A stretch of 64,000 nucleotides of DNA from Cerioporus squamosus (Eukaryota; Basidiomycota; Agaricomycetes; Polyporales; Polyporaceae), in NCBI GenBank assembly GCA_022592435.1, contig JABYQS010000060.1, positions 148,605 through 212,604 of the forward strand, read 5' to 3'. Position numbers and translations under genes: made by a program. The notes beneath the pieces were generated by a model. It was given only the letters and a program-made list of their open reading frames with translations, was not told the DNA's origin and made no database searches. Below, piece after piece: positions 45,062 to 57,976 of this stretch; positions within the stretch are counted from its first letter, which is position 1, and the number at the start of each line of letters is the position of its first letter.

Positions 45062-48000
45062 AGTCCGGCAGCAACGAGCGCGTTACTGTAACTTCAATCC
45101 CCGCCGAATGCGGTAATTAGTGGGAAGGACGTCTCGGCTAAAGGAAAACGCATAAATATCCAAAGAAACGAATAATAACGAGATGGTATCGTGCAAGCCA
45201 ATCGTGCGCCGGAAAAGGCTAGCCGGGGAGAGATCGGGGGGACGCTAGCCGGATATGGGGTGCAACCACAGCGGGCACGCACAGCGCCTCACAGCGCACG
45301 CGCGAGATGCGTCCTCGTTACTCGGCCATAGCACGCCCTCCGCAGTGACTCATCCGTGTCCCCGCCGTGTCGCCCATTGTCCTCGTACGCCCCGCGCGCT
45401 GCCCAACGCCTTTCTGCTGTCGCCTATCACACACTGCCATTCGCCGTCATTGATCACTGTGCGGACTGTGCCACCCGTTCCTTTGTCTGCGCCCGGGTAA
45501 TCCGCTCTCGAGACGCGGGTGCCAGCCTCGAGGACTCCGCCGTCTTGTCCGATCGCCCGTGCAGGTTATCGAAGGGATATCGAATGGCTATCGAGCCACA
45601 ACGCCTTTGCCCGCTATTGTGTGACGCCACCGCCCGCGTCAAGCCTGCGTCCCAAGAGGGTGCGCTGGCCACACCGGGACGAGGTCCGGAGGAGGATTGT
45701 GGCGTCGCGGATTGTCGGTCGTGCGCCCTGACGTTCTCCGTGAGCTCCGCTTTCTTCCTTTCTGCCCGGCGAAGCACGCAGCAGCTGCCAAAGGCGATCC
45801 CAGCGTGCGAGTGCGGGGCGCGATGTGACGCGGGCACAGACGTCGCACATCGGCGTCGCTGCTTCTGTTGCCAGCAGGGCGCGAGCCAGAGCACCCCAGA
45901 CCGCCCTGCGCCTGCGCGCCGTGTGGCCGTCCCCCGAGCAACGACAAACGCGCCATACGCACCTGCGCACCCTCGTTTCCTCGGACATAGTGTACCGAGC
46001 AGCAGCTTGCGTTGACATCACCACAACTACTTCCCGTCACCCCCGCCCTGGGGCCACCCACACGACGGCGCCTGTCTGGGAGGCGCACCTGCCTCCATCC
46101 GGATACGCCGTCTCTCCAGAATTGCACGTTCTTACGCCCTGCACGCCAGTTACACTGCCCGAAGCATACGAGCCTCGTCTGCACCCGACACTGGCCAGAC
46201 CGCCGCTCCCGTCGTCCAGCCCGCTCTGGCCCCCAACCAGGGGGGAGAAGCTGCGGATTTTCCTCAACGTCCGGGCATCTGGCGCTGCAAGGGGGATTCT
46301 CGCCTATACTGCACTCGGGCGGAAGAGAACAGCGGTTCACGTAACTCGCCAGGAACCCACAGATCTCGAGCTGGGTGGGACGCACACAACCTACAAGACG
46401 GGACCTGACGACATTCCGGCGGCGTGACATCTCACAGATTTGCGAAGCGAACTTGGGCTGCTGCTGGCTGCATCGCCAGATCGCACTTGCGCGCACAGAT
46501 ACAGTATACCCACGATCTGAACTAAATGAACGACTGTACATATCGAATGCTGCAGCAGCCCCCCTCCGTGCTCCTCGCGGTCGCGCTTCGTGCGCTTCCT
46601 GGGTTCCCCAAGCCCACACGATGCTTGTCCTCTGGCACGAGACCCCCCTCTGCGCACGTGAGGCCTCCCCCGCCGTCTTCTCTTACGCGCATCCTCCTCA
46701 CACACGCTCGTTCGCTCCATTGACTTTCTGCACCCCCGGTACGACGGTCCCGGTCGGTCTTCCTCGTGCAGTGGGCGCCTCCGAGTCGTCTGCATCGATA
46801 TCCGCGCGACCTGCCAGTGCTAGAGGCGTCGGACGTCGAAGTTCGGAAGTTCGAACGAACGAACGAATGAACGAGGTGCGTACGTGCTTCTGTGTTCCCA
46901 GCCTTGCCTGACACAAGACGTCACCGCCGTGCGTTCTTTCTGACACGTCGGGTGCGCACGATGGGCACCTCAATATTGGACGCACGATTCATGATTCATG
47001 TACAGTACTTCGCACTAGAAGGAGAAGGCGCGCCCTCGTATCTCCGAATGCAGCCTGCATCTCATTCAACGCTGTATCTATCTCCATGCACTATGATGCT
47101 GCAAATAAATCACTGGTAGTATATACTGCTCCGTTCCCGCACCAGTTGGACGCGTCGCAATAATCAGTATCCAGCAAGTATCCGGCCACCATACCGTACA
47201 TCCATGGAGACAGAGCCAGGGCTGCGCTGCGCCAACGTGCATCAAGATCCGATATCCAATGTCCACCGTGACATCTGAGCCCTAGTGTCGTCCCTCGTCC
47301 GCAAACGCCATCCATCGGCTAGCAAGCTGAGCGTCACATCGTTCCGCAAATATACCACTGGCCCGGCTCTCGTAGGTACAACCGCCCACGCACACATACA
47401 TACAGTACACAGTGGCTGCAATTGCAACTGCATGCACTGGGCTGGCTCTACTGCCAGCGTCCGAGACGTTCCCAACATACCCCGCGATCTCGATCCCGCA
47501 GGGGATCGCAAAGTCCCAAGGTCCCAGGGCCGTGATCCCATCCGCCCTCCGAGTGGCCATCCTTCCCGGTCTTCTGAGCCTCACTTCTTCTCTCTGTCCT
47601 TGTCCACCCGGAGACGCGCGGGCCCGTCCTCCTCGAACCGGCTAGCGCGGCGCCCACGGCCACGGCCACGCTTCCCGAGCGGACGCCATTGTCCGATGTC
47701 CAATGTCAGGACGTATGTATGTGCATATGAGAATTTGCGCTTCCATCAGTACTAGTCCCTGGTAGTCCTACCTGGGCGCCCTCCTCCTCCTCGTCGGTCG
47801 TCGTCGCGGAGTCGGGGGGCTTGCGCCGGACACACGGTGCCCGACGAGGGCGGGGGAAACCGTTGTCAGCATAGTGAGTGGGCACTCATTCACTTGCACG
47901 CCCCCCCCCCTCTCCCCTTCTCCCGGGTCTGCCAGTCCGGTGAGACGTGCGTCCTTTGTAGTTGGCCAAAGCTGGTCGCCGGCTCCCGGGTGCCCCGTAC

Positions 48001-50278
48001 GCGTGAAGGTGGTGAAAGGCCTGTGGGCGTCCGTGGTCCATCGATACATGCATGCATGCATGCATAACGCCGTATGCTCGATTGTGGATGTATGCGCATT
48101 GCGTCCAATAGCACTACTTAGCGCTATGTACAAAGACAGCAACACGAGCACTATCACCATCACTGTGATCATGGGTGGCTGTCATCACTGGAAACGCCGA
48201 AAGAAGGAAAGAAGGCGAACGGATCAAGAAAGCAAGAGCCCAAGAAGCCACACGCACAGCGGCAGAACGTCGACGTGGACAACTGGAATGCTCAACGATC
48301 ATGACACCATGCTCATGCGCAGACGACAAGAACCGCTCCCGAGCACGGATCGCGAGCACATTTCTCTGCATCGCCCGGAGTCCCGGACGAGCGCTGTGCT
48401 GTGCCTTGACTCCCTGCCCCTTGCTAACGATTACATACAACATACACGACCGCAGGCCCCCTCCTGACGGGGCCGCGCTCACGACGGTGCTTCGGTGCCA
48501 CTCGCTACGCACTCGCACTCGCACTAAGAAGCGTCCCGCCGAGACACTTCCAAGGACCAAGGACGAACTCTCATCGGAAATTGTGCACGGAAGTAACTGT
48601 GCGGGCGGGATCTGAAACCCCCCGTCGCGGAAAGTTGCAACACTTCGGACGCACTGCTGTGCCACCCGCGTACGAGGTGCGTGTTTCTGCGGCGGCAACA
48701 GCGGGCGCCCGAGTCTCGCGCTGCACGATAGCCTGAACAGTCACAGTAAATATCCACAGAAGTCTGAATGCCCCGCTCGATAGGGACGCCTCAGGTATTT
48801 CACGAAGCGGGCGGTACCGTGCACTGTGCCGCCCTCACGGTGCGGAAGAGGCGTGCGCTGCACAGCTTTCGGACGTAACTCTCGTCGCCTGCCAGTTGCG
48901 CAGCGCACGAGACTTCCTCGAGGCGTGTCCGAGTCCCGTCCCGAACCTGATGCAGTCACTGATGAATGTTTCGACAAGTCAAGTTCGTGGCCAGCGCGGC
49001 GCGCGCGTCCACCGTCGTGCCCGTTGCCGCCCACAGGCAGCCCGACGCCCGTGCACTGGTTAGAGTGCCGGGGGCCTGCTGATGTGGCTAGCTGCTATGA
49101 TAGCAGCCTTCCGTCCCGCAACGGGCGTATTGGCACCGCCCCGAACACGAGGATCAGCAAGTGTCCACAACCCAAGACTTGACCGCAGCTGCATAGGATC
49201 TAAACAGTTCTGATACCACGCACCTGTGACAGAGCTGGGCGGACGAGAAGGGACAAGTTCTCGCATCCCGTGCTTCGCAGACTAAGGCTGGCCAGCTGGT
49301 TCATCTCGGTCCCCGAGCACGGCATTCGTCCGGTCGACCGGAGGATCCGGGGTGTCCTTCGCGCGCGATGTGGGTTGTTGTGTCCAGGGTGTGGTGGGTG
49401 CATGCGTAATACCGAGTCCATGACTGATTCTTCCTGACGAAGAACAGAATTGCAATCCTCGTCAGGCGGTCACGGTACGTACTCACCTCGATGGCACATC
49501 CTTCTGAACCAGCCAGGTCTACGTCGAGGGTCCTCCGGTGAACGGCGCGAGGGGGATCGCACGCACGCTGGTCGAGAGCCTTGGCCTCGACTACACCGTC
49601 CAGGATGAGTAGGAGTGTTGCTGCATGCGTAGAGGCGCGCGCATGAGGAAGGAACCCCAGTCCGACTCCTTGGCTGGCCTCTCCACCGGTGGTGTGGCTG
49701 ACGTTCGTGTTCGTTGTCTGCATGCGCCTTCGTGCATGAGGCATGACACTGTCAATGATGCCTAGATGCCGCTGTGTTGTTCGGCCCCGGTGAGTGAGCA
49801 TGACTAAGTCTGGATGAAAGGGAATAACGACATGCTTACGATCAATGTACATTGCACCCTGCAGTCGGACCACCGGCACCAGGTGTTGCTTGCTGTTCCC
49901 CGACGTGCTGAATGATGTGCGCTGCGCGCCCGCCATGCCCGCAGGCTCAGTTCCAAGTATACATTGGTTAGAATACACATACACCAAGCTTCTTCGACCT
50001 AGAAGTGAATGACGTGCGGAGACACCACCGCGACATCTCGACATCACCCTCGTCGACACCAACAGAACCGCGCAGGACCCACCCGTACGGCGCAATCCAA
50101 CATACAGATGCCATAATGATATCGTCTTCCCGCAGCGACTGAATGTCCCGTTGCCGCCCGCCCGAACCCTGAATACCGCCTCCATCTGCTTCCTACTCCC
50201 CGGAAGCTCGCACACGGCGAGATTAGCTCAACGTCGATGACAAGGAAAGCATAGTGTTCCGTGCACCGTGGAAGTTCC
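45062..50278. other. Gene-poor region, right part
   Basis: About 5 kb without a supported gene. Notable are long unassigned frames at 45639-46619 (minus) and 49301-50215 (minus, opening with GTG, 304 codons), a poly-C tract near 47901, and an ATGCATGC tandem palindrome at 48047-48064. The last part is the 3' flank of the TPX2-like gene. Confidence 0.45.
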
Positions 50279-53191
50279 TCAGCACGCAGCTGAGGGTCCT
50301 CCTCCGGTGTCGGCCTTGGACTTCTTCGGTGCGAACGCGTACCACTCCGGGACCTCGTTCGCCTTGGGCACCGCACGTCTCCTCAGCTCCCTGATCTCCG
50401 CCTCCTCCTCGAGCTCGCGCTGGCGCCGCCGCTCCTCCGCCTGCCGCTCGAGCTCGCGCTCCCGCGCCCGGCGGGCCTCCTCGAATTTCTCCCGCTCCTG
50501 TGCGCGCGTCATGGTCGCCAGCCCGAACTCCATTGGAACGGTCGGGTGGATTTCCGCCCTCTTCTGCGCGAGCACGGATTCCTGGGCGGCGTGCAGTGCC
50601 TTGAAGTCCGGAATTGGGTGGTGCGGATGGGCTCGCGAGCGCCGGAGGGACGTCCCTTGCCCTCCTGACTTCTCGAGTTCGCTCTTGCTGCGGGCGTCCA
50701 GGCGCATGGACGTAGCGAAGGTGAATTCAGTCGGTTTTGTCGGCTTCGCGGGAAGTGAATTTGCAGGCTAGAAGCAGATGCGTATTAGCAATGGTCTAAG
50801 AGAAGGCGCGCGAGCTATTTCAATGTGTGATTGAATTGTCTGTGGGCGACTCGTGCCTCGAGGTGCTCGGACGATGGCGCCCTCCACAGGAGGATTCGTC
50901 GGGTATGTCCATCCGTCATGAGAAGCATGACAGTGTACCAGTGCTGCGGATGCACCGACGCAAAGTCTATTGAGAAGCGGCGGGGCATGACATGCGATCC
51001 TCGCCCGAAAGGACGCAAACCACAATATAGCAAGCAGAAATTCTGACAGAAAAACGGCATGAGAACGTACCGGTCTGTCAGTGGCTGTCGACGTCGAGCG
51101 GCCGGCGGTCTGGCCAGCTGTTGGGAGCTCCTGGTTCGTGGACACATTTTCCCGGTGAGAGCGGGTGAAGTGCCCTGATCTGCTAGTGGTGCCGTTAGGG
51201 ACAGCGGCGTTACGATTGCTCTGCGTAGACTTGGTCAGTCCCTGGACAGAGTGCGCCGCTGTCAGCGCCGCGGCGTTATCTTCCCCGCCAGGAATCGTTT
51301 TGGACAGCGACCGCGAGGAAGGACCCCCGGACTTGCGTGCCCCGTCAAGTTTTACAGCGCGATCCGCGCCGGTAACGGAAGGGGTGGCAGACACGACACG
51401 CCGTGTGCGAGGCGCGTCCGAGGGCCCAGAGCTCGTCACAGCCGCTGAGGTGTTCTTCACTCGTGAAGGTTGCAAACGTCCTCTTCGCTCCTTGGAGGCA
51501 ATGGGGGCCGACTGTTCGGATGTGGTCTTGCTGCGTTTGCGGGTGTGTACCGGCGGCTCATCAGCAGGCGATCCCGCACGTTTCATCGAGGTACGCATTG
51601 GCGGGGGTGGGCTCGTCGGACGCTCCGACGTTGCTGCAGCTACATCGCTGACGAAGTTGAGCGCTTCCTCAGCGTCCGGAGAGTCGGTCGTGGCCGAGGC
51701 TGGTGCGGGAGCCTCGTGTTTCCGCGGGGATAATTGAGAAACCGTGAGATATCCCGAGTCTGGGGCGGGATCTGCACGATGGTCACTCGCAGTGGGAGTG
51801 TCTTGCATGGACGCTGTTGGACGATCGTCTTGCTCTGGCATTGCGGACGGGGAGGTACGGACGACCGCTGTCTCATCTTGTACGGGAGATGCCGCGCCAC
51901 TACATTGGAGCGGTCTGTTCACAGCAGTCATGTTAAATTGGGGGGATTCTCGTGAGACAGGTCCATCTCGTCTAGGATGACAGTGGACTCACTTCTGTGC
52001 ATTTGCTATCAGCTTTTGACCGTATGACATGAGCGTATCGGCGAGTCCGCCGCTTCGGAAGGGTTTGACATTAGAATCCGCTACAGATGATGAAGACTGG
52101 CCGGAACTTTCAGCCGCAGAAGCTCCCACCCGTGCAGATGCAGGGGGGACGTTCCGAAGGCGTCGTCGTCCTATAGGGGCAGTCTTCTTTCCCGAGTACG
52201 AGACTCTGCGTGCCAAAGACGCGGTCAATGGTTTGAGTGTGGCAGCCTTCGATGCCACCGCACTTGGGATAGCCTGGATGTCCAACGAAAATGAGGACGG
52301 GTGAATAGCAGAACCCCATTTGATAGCGAAGGAAACATGTACCCTCTTCCGCTTGGTGCCCTCGCCACCGGAGAGCTTTTTGTGTCGGTCGAGGAGATTG
52401 GTCCTGAGGAGTGCCTTGGCTTTCCCTTTCTTGGAAGTCGCGTCTGAGTTTATGTTGCCAGCTCTCTCAGGAATGGAATCCGACACGCTCGGACCGACAC
52501 TAACGGCTTCAGGGAAGATAGAGTTTGCGGGACCACTTTCCGCTTCAGCCTGCAGCATTCCAGCCGGAATTTCCATGTCATCCCTCGCTGCGGGGGTTGT
52601 CGGGCGGATGACTGCTGCTGGGTCCAGCAGTGGTACAGCAGGCGTAACGCTCGAAGACGGCCCTGCGGCCTGTCGTGGCGACTGCGAACTCGAAGACAAG
52701 GGAGCGCAAGGGGGCAGTGAATCAGCATCAATAGAGGCCTCTTCTGGTCCAAGGAAGTTGGTGTCGTCATCCGCCATGAGGAGATCGTTGTGCGTGTGCG
52801 GGGGAGGAATCTCGAAGGAAGGGTCTCGCTTACGGAAAGGCGTTAGATCTTCCGATATTGCGGCAGAGAGGCCGCTCTCCACAACCGCTCGATATGGAGT
52901 CCCCACGCCGGGACGAGGGCGAAGAGACGACCTGACGGGTGCTGTGCGCACTGGCTTCGAGCGCGGAGTGAGTTCTGCCAGGGTCAGAGGGGGCTGTACT
53001 GATGGTCTGGAATGGGTCGCAGGGGTATTGAGAGCGTCATCAGCGGCGTTGAAGAAGTCGATGGTGTTGTCAGCGAGGAGGTCGTCGGCATGGTGTGCGG
53101 CAGCAGGGATTTGGAAGGACGAGTCGGAGAAGTCGGCAACGACAGAAGCATCAGAGAGGTCTGGGATGTGGCGTAGACTGAGTTCGGCCAT
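50279..53191 (-). CDS. TPX2: TPX2-like spindle-assembly protein
   Basis: Coding exons 51993-53191, 51071-51914 and 50279-50767; phases agree, 843 aa. The diagnostic part is the last about 140 residues: FKALHAAQESVLAQKRAEIHP followed by EFGLATMTRAQEREKFEEARR, a long charged helix, and the closing LRRRAVPKANEVPEWY. This is the TPX2 C-terminal domain (PF06886 type). TPX2 proteins bind microtubules, stimulate nucleation and activate Aurora kinase in mitosis. The first 680 residues are low-complexity, rich in Ser/Pro/Ala, with short repeated motifs near the N-terminus (SSFQIPAAAHHADDLLADNTIDFF and FEIPPPHTHNDLLMADD) and basic patches (KKGKAK, KRKR). The second intron is long for this genome (303 nt, 50768-51070) and is open in frame until its acceptor. 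The start ATG at 53191 is chosen because the acidic N-terminus begins there. Confidence 0.85.
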
Positions 53192-54892
53192 GTGTGTTCT
53201 ATGTTCGCATTGATTCTGAGTCTCGGAGGTGTCCAGAGCAGCTGACAGAGGACGGGAACGTACGTGGTTTGGATATGCCCGACGGTCCAGAGTAGGTTCG
53301 TTCGTCCACGAGCGGTTGATGCGGCGGTTACAGTGGGTCCGTCGTCTTGAGATTGGTATACGAGGTTCGAGATGGCTTTGCCGCAGTCTGGGTGACGGAG
53401 TTGAGAGCGAGATGAGCGTTCGGAGCAGGTTGCGAGACGCGACACCGATAGCCACCACAGATTAACGCGACCCCAACCGTGGGAACCGGACGCGTCCCTT
53501 TCCCACGTGACCGTCTTCCTTGTGGCAGTACCGGCCAGGGCTTCTTTTCTTGTCCGTCTTACTGCCAGGTGCCTGCCGGTCCCCGGACTCGCCTTGCTCT
53601 GGCATGCTCCTGCCTGCTCTCGTCCTCGTAGGCAATGTATATGCTGACACTCCGCAGTCCATCTTCGTGTAGCTGTGACGCTCGCCTGCTATTTTCGCTG
53701 CCAGTTCCGTATAATCCGGATCGACACTCTAGCCTTCTTGCTCATCCCGGACCACGCCCAGAGTACTGGCCATGAGTACGTGTTGACAGCTGTCTCATCA
53801 CTCCGAAGATGCGCGTACAGCAAACGAAATACATCCGATAGAATTACACCGTATCGCTCACAGACGACCGGTAGCGCGTCATTCATTCCTGTCGTATCGT
53901 TGTCGTCAACACCGGTGGAACTCTCTTGCTGAACCTTGCGCAGGAATCCAGAAACTCTGACAGGCTGTCAATGAAGGCTGGATATTGGACCCTGCCCTCC
54001 TTGGCTGTTTCACGATCGACTGTCTCGGCAATGTCCCAGTATCTTCCTGAGGTTGGCGTTCCGGCTATCCCTCCGTCATGCTGCGGCACGTAGAATGCAC
54101 ACTGCAAACGTTGGCACTGCCGACTTCCGAACAAAGGCACCGCGGCGTCCGGCCGCACGAAGTACGCTACTCAATAGACCTCAATGCGCCCTGGTATGCA
54201 TCTCGAGCTGGACTGGACAAGTCGCGTCCCATGATGCCGACTCGCTCCACTCGGGGCGCGCACCAGACGCGCCTCCAGGTCCCGGCGTGTTGCAACCACC
54301 TCCGTTTGGCACGTCCTTGTCGGCGCAAAGAAGCGAAGGCATCCTTTGGGCGGTACGAAGCTCACCGGCATAAGACATGCAAGCGCGTTCTGTGCTTCTC
54401 GTGTCGACCAAGACATGATCTCCCTGTATGCGCTTTCACGGACGCCTCTTCTGACTCTCAGGGTCTCCCGGTGAACGTCATCGCTGACATAGGACGTGTC
54501 TTGTGCCTGTTCATCGATCTCCGGCGATCGTTCCCGTGCCGGGTGGAGGAGTAGCTCGAGTGCGCCCCGATATTGACTTGAGCACACATGACATGTCTGG
54601 ATATCAGCCACTTGACTTATAACCACTATTCCACCGATACATTCTAACACCAATTCCTTTGATTCTAACGGGCGAAACAATATGTTATTTCGCTAGCAGT
54701 ACGGCGGCTCGGCGGTAACGCGTGGCGTCGTATCGATTATTTGGGGTGACGCCCTCTAGAGACAAGGGCGCATCTCCGACTGGCACTCGCGCTCGCATAC
54801 GATCAGGGCGTCGCTCAGAAAGGTATGGTCGTCGTTGGGTAACTATCTTGAACACCGACGCACATGAGTCAGAAAGCCAATCCGCGACGGGA
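53192..54892. other. Intergenic between TPX2-like and SYO1 genes
   Basis: Frames at 54078-54554 (plus) and 54171-54680 (minus) overlap and have no recognisable features. No gene is supported. Confidence 0.45.
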
Positions 54893-57556
54893 TCAAAGCC
54901 CGAGCCCTCTCCGATACTGAATGAACGCCACCAGGTTGTCCCGCACCTCTTCACCCCGTACGCGGAGCTCCCGCTCCTTTTTGCGGTCGATACCGCGCAC
55001 CGCCTTCCGTACGCCCTCGACGGACCGTACGAGCGTGTCGAGGTAGCGCCCTTGACGGAAGTTTACGTCGTACGGGAGCGTCTCGTCCGAGTAGATATCG
55101 ATGAGCGCGGACACGGCTTGTAATAGCGGCTCGGTGGGCGTCGGCGGTGTCGCTGATGGCGGAAGAAGCGACAGGAGATACGAGGAGATAGTCTGAAACA
55201 TAGCGCAGAACAGAGATTACCGGGTCAGCCGATCATGTTCACAGACTAGTAGCAAGAAAGAGAATGGCTGATGTAGAAGAAAGGAAGAACCGATCGAGAT
55301 CCAACTTATAGCAACATGACACTTACCGCATTCGCATCCACGGACTCAGGGTGTTGCGCGAGACACTCCAAGGCACCAATGGTCTTGACTTTCGTGCTGA
55401 TGTCGGTGGTGGCGCTGCAGAACTGGGTGAGGACTTGGATTTGCTCCGCTATCGGGACGAGCGCGCCCTTCCAGATGTTGCCCACACCCCAGAGCACGCC
55501 AACGCCGATGTCCCACATCTGCTTACGCCTTTCCTGGCCCGGGCCAGAGATGTCCGTGCCGGCCGCTGCAAGGGCACGCCACACGGCATCGAAGACCATC
55601 CGTCCGTTCTCTGGCGCGAGGCCAGAAGGCCGGCCTCCCAAGGATGTCGCCATGGAAAGGAATATATTGTTCAGGCACTCGAGCGCGCTGATATGAATCG
55701 CGCCGAGCGCCGAAGTCGTTGGTGGGTGCGGCGACGGCGAGCCGAGGGGAGGGAACGACAGGGCAGTTGGGTGCACGAGTTTGAGCAGCGGGGCGACGAG
55801 GGAGGTGAAGAACGCTGGAGGCTGCGGCGCCTGCGTAGCTGGGGAAGCATCTTCTACGGTCATATCGATGTCCTCGGCGTCACCCATCGCTTCGTCGTCC
55901 TCGTTCTCTGCAACGTTTGTATGTGTCAGAAACGGCGAGCAGAGGGCTCGATGCGCCGCGACAGACCTTCATCGACGCCGTCTGGCGCGGCCGCGTCAGC
56001 TTCGTGCCCGCCAGCGAAGACCTCCGGGTCAGGCAGTGTTGCACACATGCCTGTGAGAATCTCCAGAGCGAGCTGGACCGTGCGCAGCCGGGTCTCTAAC
56101 CGTTCAAGCTCAAGCTCTGACGGAGTCTTGTGATCGGACTTTGGGGTGTTTTTGAGAGATAGGTTTTCAAGCTGCGGTATTGATTCCTGCGGGTCACAGA
56201 CGTTGAGGGTTGTCATAACGTAGCGGTGGTCAAACTCATACCTGATTGTCAATGGCATGCTGAGCCGCTTGGGTCGCTTCTTCCAGATCTATCGACGTCA
56301 AAACAGGTTCCAGGGTCGGCAGAACGACGTCCCGGTCAAGGTCCACAGTTGCGGCGATGGAAGGGGGCGGTATGGGTGTGATATTCCTGAGGATGCCTGC
56401 AAGGCGATCTCGGTGACAAGTGGAGACATAAGCGACGTAGAAACGTACCACAGCATAGGACACGGAAGGCCGAGGCTTTCGCATCAGATGTCTCTTTCTC
56501 CTTGCCGTTGGCCTTCGCCGGCGTGTCTGCTGAGCGCACGATCGCGAGAAGACATGCCGTGTACTCTGCGTTTGTTCGCACTTCCTCGATGATGGGAGGG
56601 TTCTCGTCGGTCAGAACATAGAGACACTGTGCTATTGTCATGGATACTCTGTGAGTATTCACGCTGCGTACACACATCGGTGTGCAACGCGACTTACCCG
56701 CAGAAGTCACTGTCGACAGCGGCAGGCTGTCCCTGGAGGCTAGGAAGGACATCAAGAAGGGTACAAGCGATATTTGGTTGATTGCGTTCAAGGCCTTGTT
56801 CGAGGTCTCTCTGGTCTTCGTTAGTTAAGGGACGCGTCGCACCACAGGATGGCAGATGTAAACGTACGACAGGCACCAGAGTATCGTTATCACATTGTCT
56901 GCGAATTCGTAGACGAGCTTCTGCGCATTCTCGGGCGCGTCCTTCGGAGACGCGAGGAATTGGGACAAGGTACTTGATATCTAGCGGTTATAATATTAGG
57001 AAACAAATAGGTCAACCGTAGAGTAGGCGTCGTCACCTTGGGGACAAAAGTCTTTAGGGGAGCAAGGATGTTCTTGTTGTACATTTCAGCACAGATGTCA
57101 AAACCGCCGTCGATACATAGATTCCTGTAAGATTGCAGCATTGTTACGGCAAGGAGGTTATACGCCTGACAGACATAACATACCGCAAAGAACCCGCAGC
57201 TTCCACGACAACTTCTTCTTCGCTGTCAGACAACCGTGTGATCAACGCGCCGACAATATTTTTGCCTTGTAGCAAGCGTCTGGTCGAGGGGTCGTTCTGT
57301 ATGAGGTTGGACACGGCGACACATGCCCATTTGCGTTCCGCAGAGTCCACGCTTTCCATCTGAAACATCCACACAATCATCAGAGACTGCGACCGAGCAA
57401 CAGATCGTGTACACTGACTTTCTGGATGATCGGAAGGATAGCCTCGCTTTTGGAGGACGAAGCAGACGCGGAAGCCAGTCCTTGCGGCAAGTGAGAGTCC
57501 GGCACCCGCATGGGGTTATGCCTGCGCATGCTCCGCTTCTTCTGAGACTTGCCCAT
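54893..57556 (-). CDS. SYO1: SYO1/HEATR3-like ribosomal-protein import chaperone
   Basis: Ten coding exons with consistent phases: 57419-57556, 57184-57359, 57037-57124, 56868-56980, 56698-56810, 56449-56631, 56242-56396, 55967-56186, 55327-55907 and 54893-55192; 688 aa. The N-terminus MGKSQKKRSMRRHNPMRVPD is the basic signature of Syo1, followed by ARM/HEAT repeats (SAERKWACVAVSNLIQND...IVGALITRL...EEVVVEAAGSLRNLCIDGG). A central acidic insert (EDDEAMGDAEDIDMTVED) interrupts the solenoid and more HEAT repeats complete it. Syo1 is an adaptor between transportin Kap104 and the 5S RNP proteins uL18/uL5: it carries them together into the nucleus, with the acidic loop binding uL5. Length matches the family. 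The gene is divergent from FIP1, sharing a 420-bp intergenic region. Confidence 0.93.
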
Positions 57557-57976
57557 GGTCAGAATTTTCCTTTCCGAAGGATTATGCAAGAGGTTTGGTA
57601 GGTCTGGTGGGCGTTATCCAAGATCGAGTACAGTTGAGTACGAGCAGCAATCTCTCGGGTGTCTTGCAGTCTTTCGAGTAGAGATCTAGAGTCCTCAGAG
57701 CGAGCTTTCCAGTAATAGCAGCGAGAGTAGATGGCCGTCCGGAGCAGGGTGTGCAGACACGCTCGGAACGCGCGAAGGACGAAATTTCTGAGATCGGGAT
57801 CACGTGGGTGGTCGGGGAGAGTAGGCGCGCAATGGAAGCGTTGCCTTGTTTGAACTTGCTCTCGACCCTGACCTCGTTGACACCAAACTACCAGTCATAA
57901 GACAGGCATACAAGAAGACAGAGTGTGAGTGTGCTGCTAGGTGGTTTTGCGACTGACTTTGACTGGAAGTTGTAGC
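57557..57976. other. Divergent promoter region SYO1/FIP1
   Basis: 420 bp between two start codons on opposite strands; it must hold both promoters. No TATA box is evident, as is common for housekeeping genes. Confidence 0.6.

Noticed and set aside
45639..46619. 326-codon minus-strand open frame
   Set aside because: Arg/Cys-rich composition typical of a shadow frame in GC-rich DNA; no domain or splice support.
48047..48064. ATGCATGC tandem as a regulatory palindrome
   Set aside because: Simple-sequence tandem; no gene next to it to support a role.
33598..50278. Hidden transposon filling the gene-poor region
   Set aside because: No transposase, integrase or reverse-transcriptase motif, no long terminal repeats and no target-site duplication could be seen by eye.
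53883..54680. Overlapping frames on both strands between TPX2-like and SYO1 genes
   Set aside because: Neither frame shows a domain or consistent introns.
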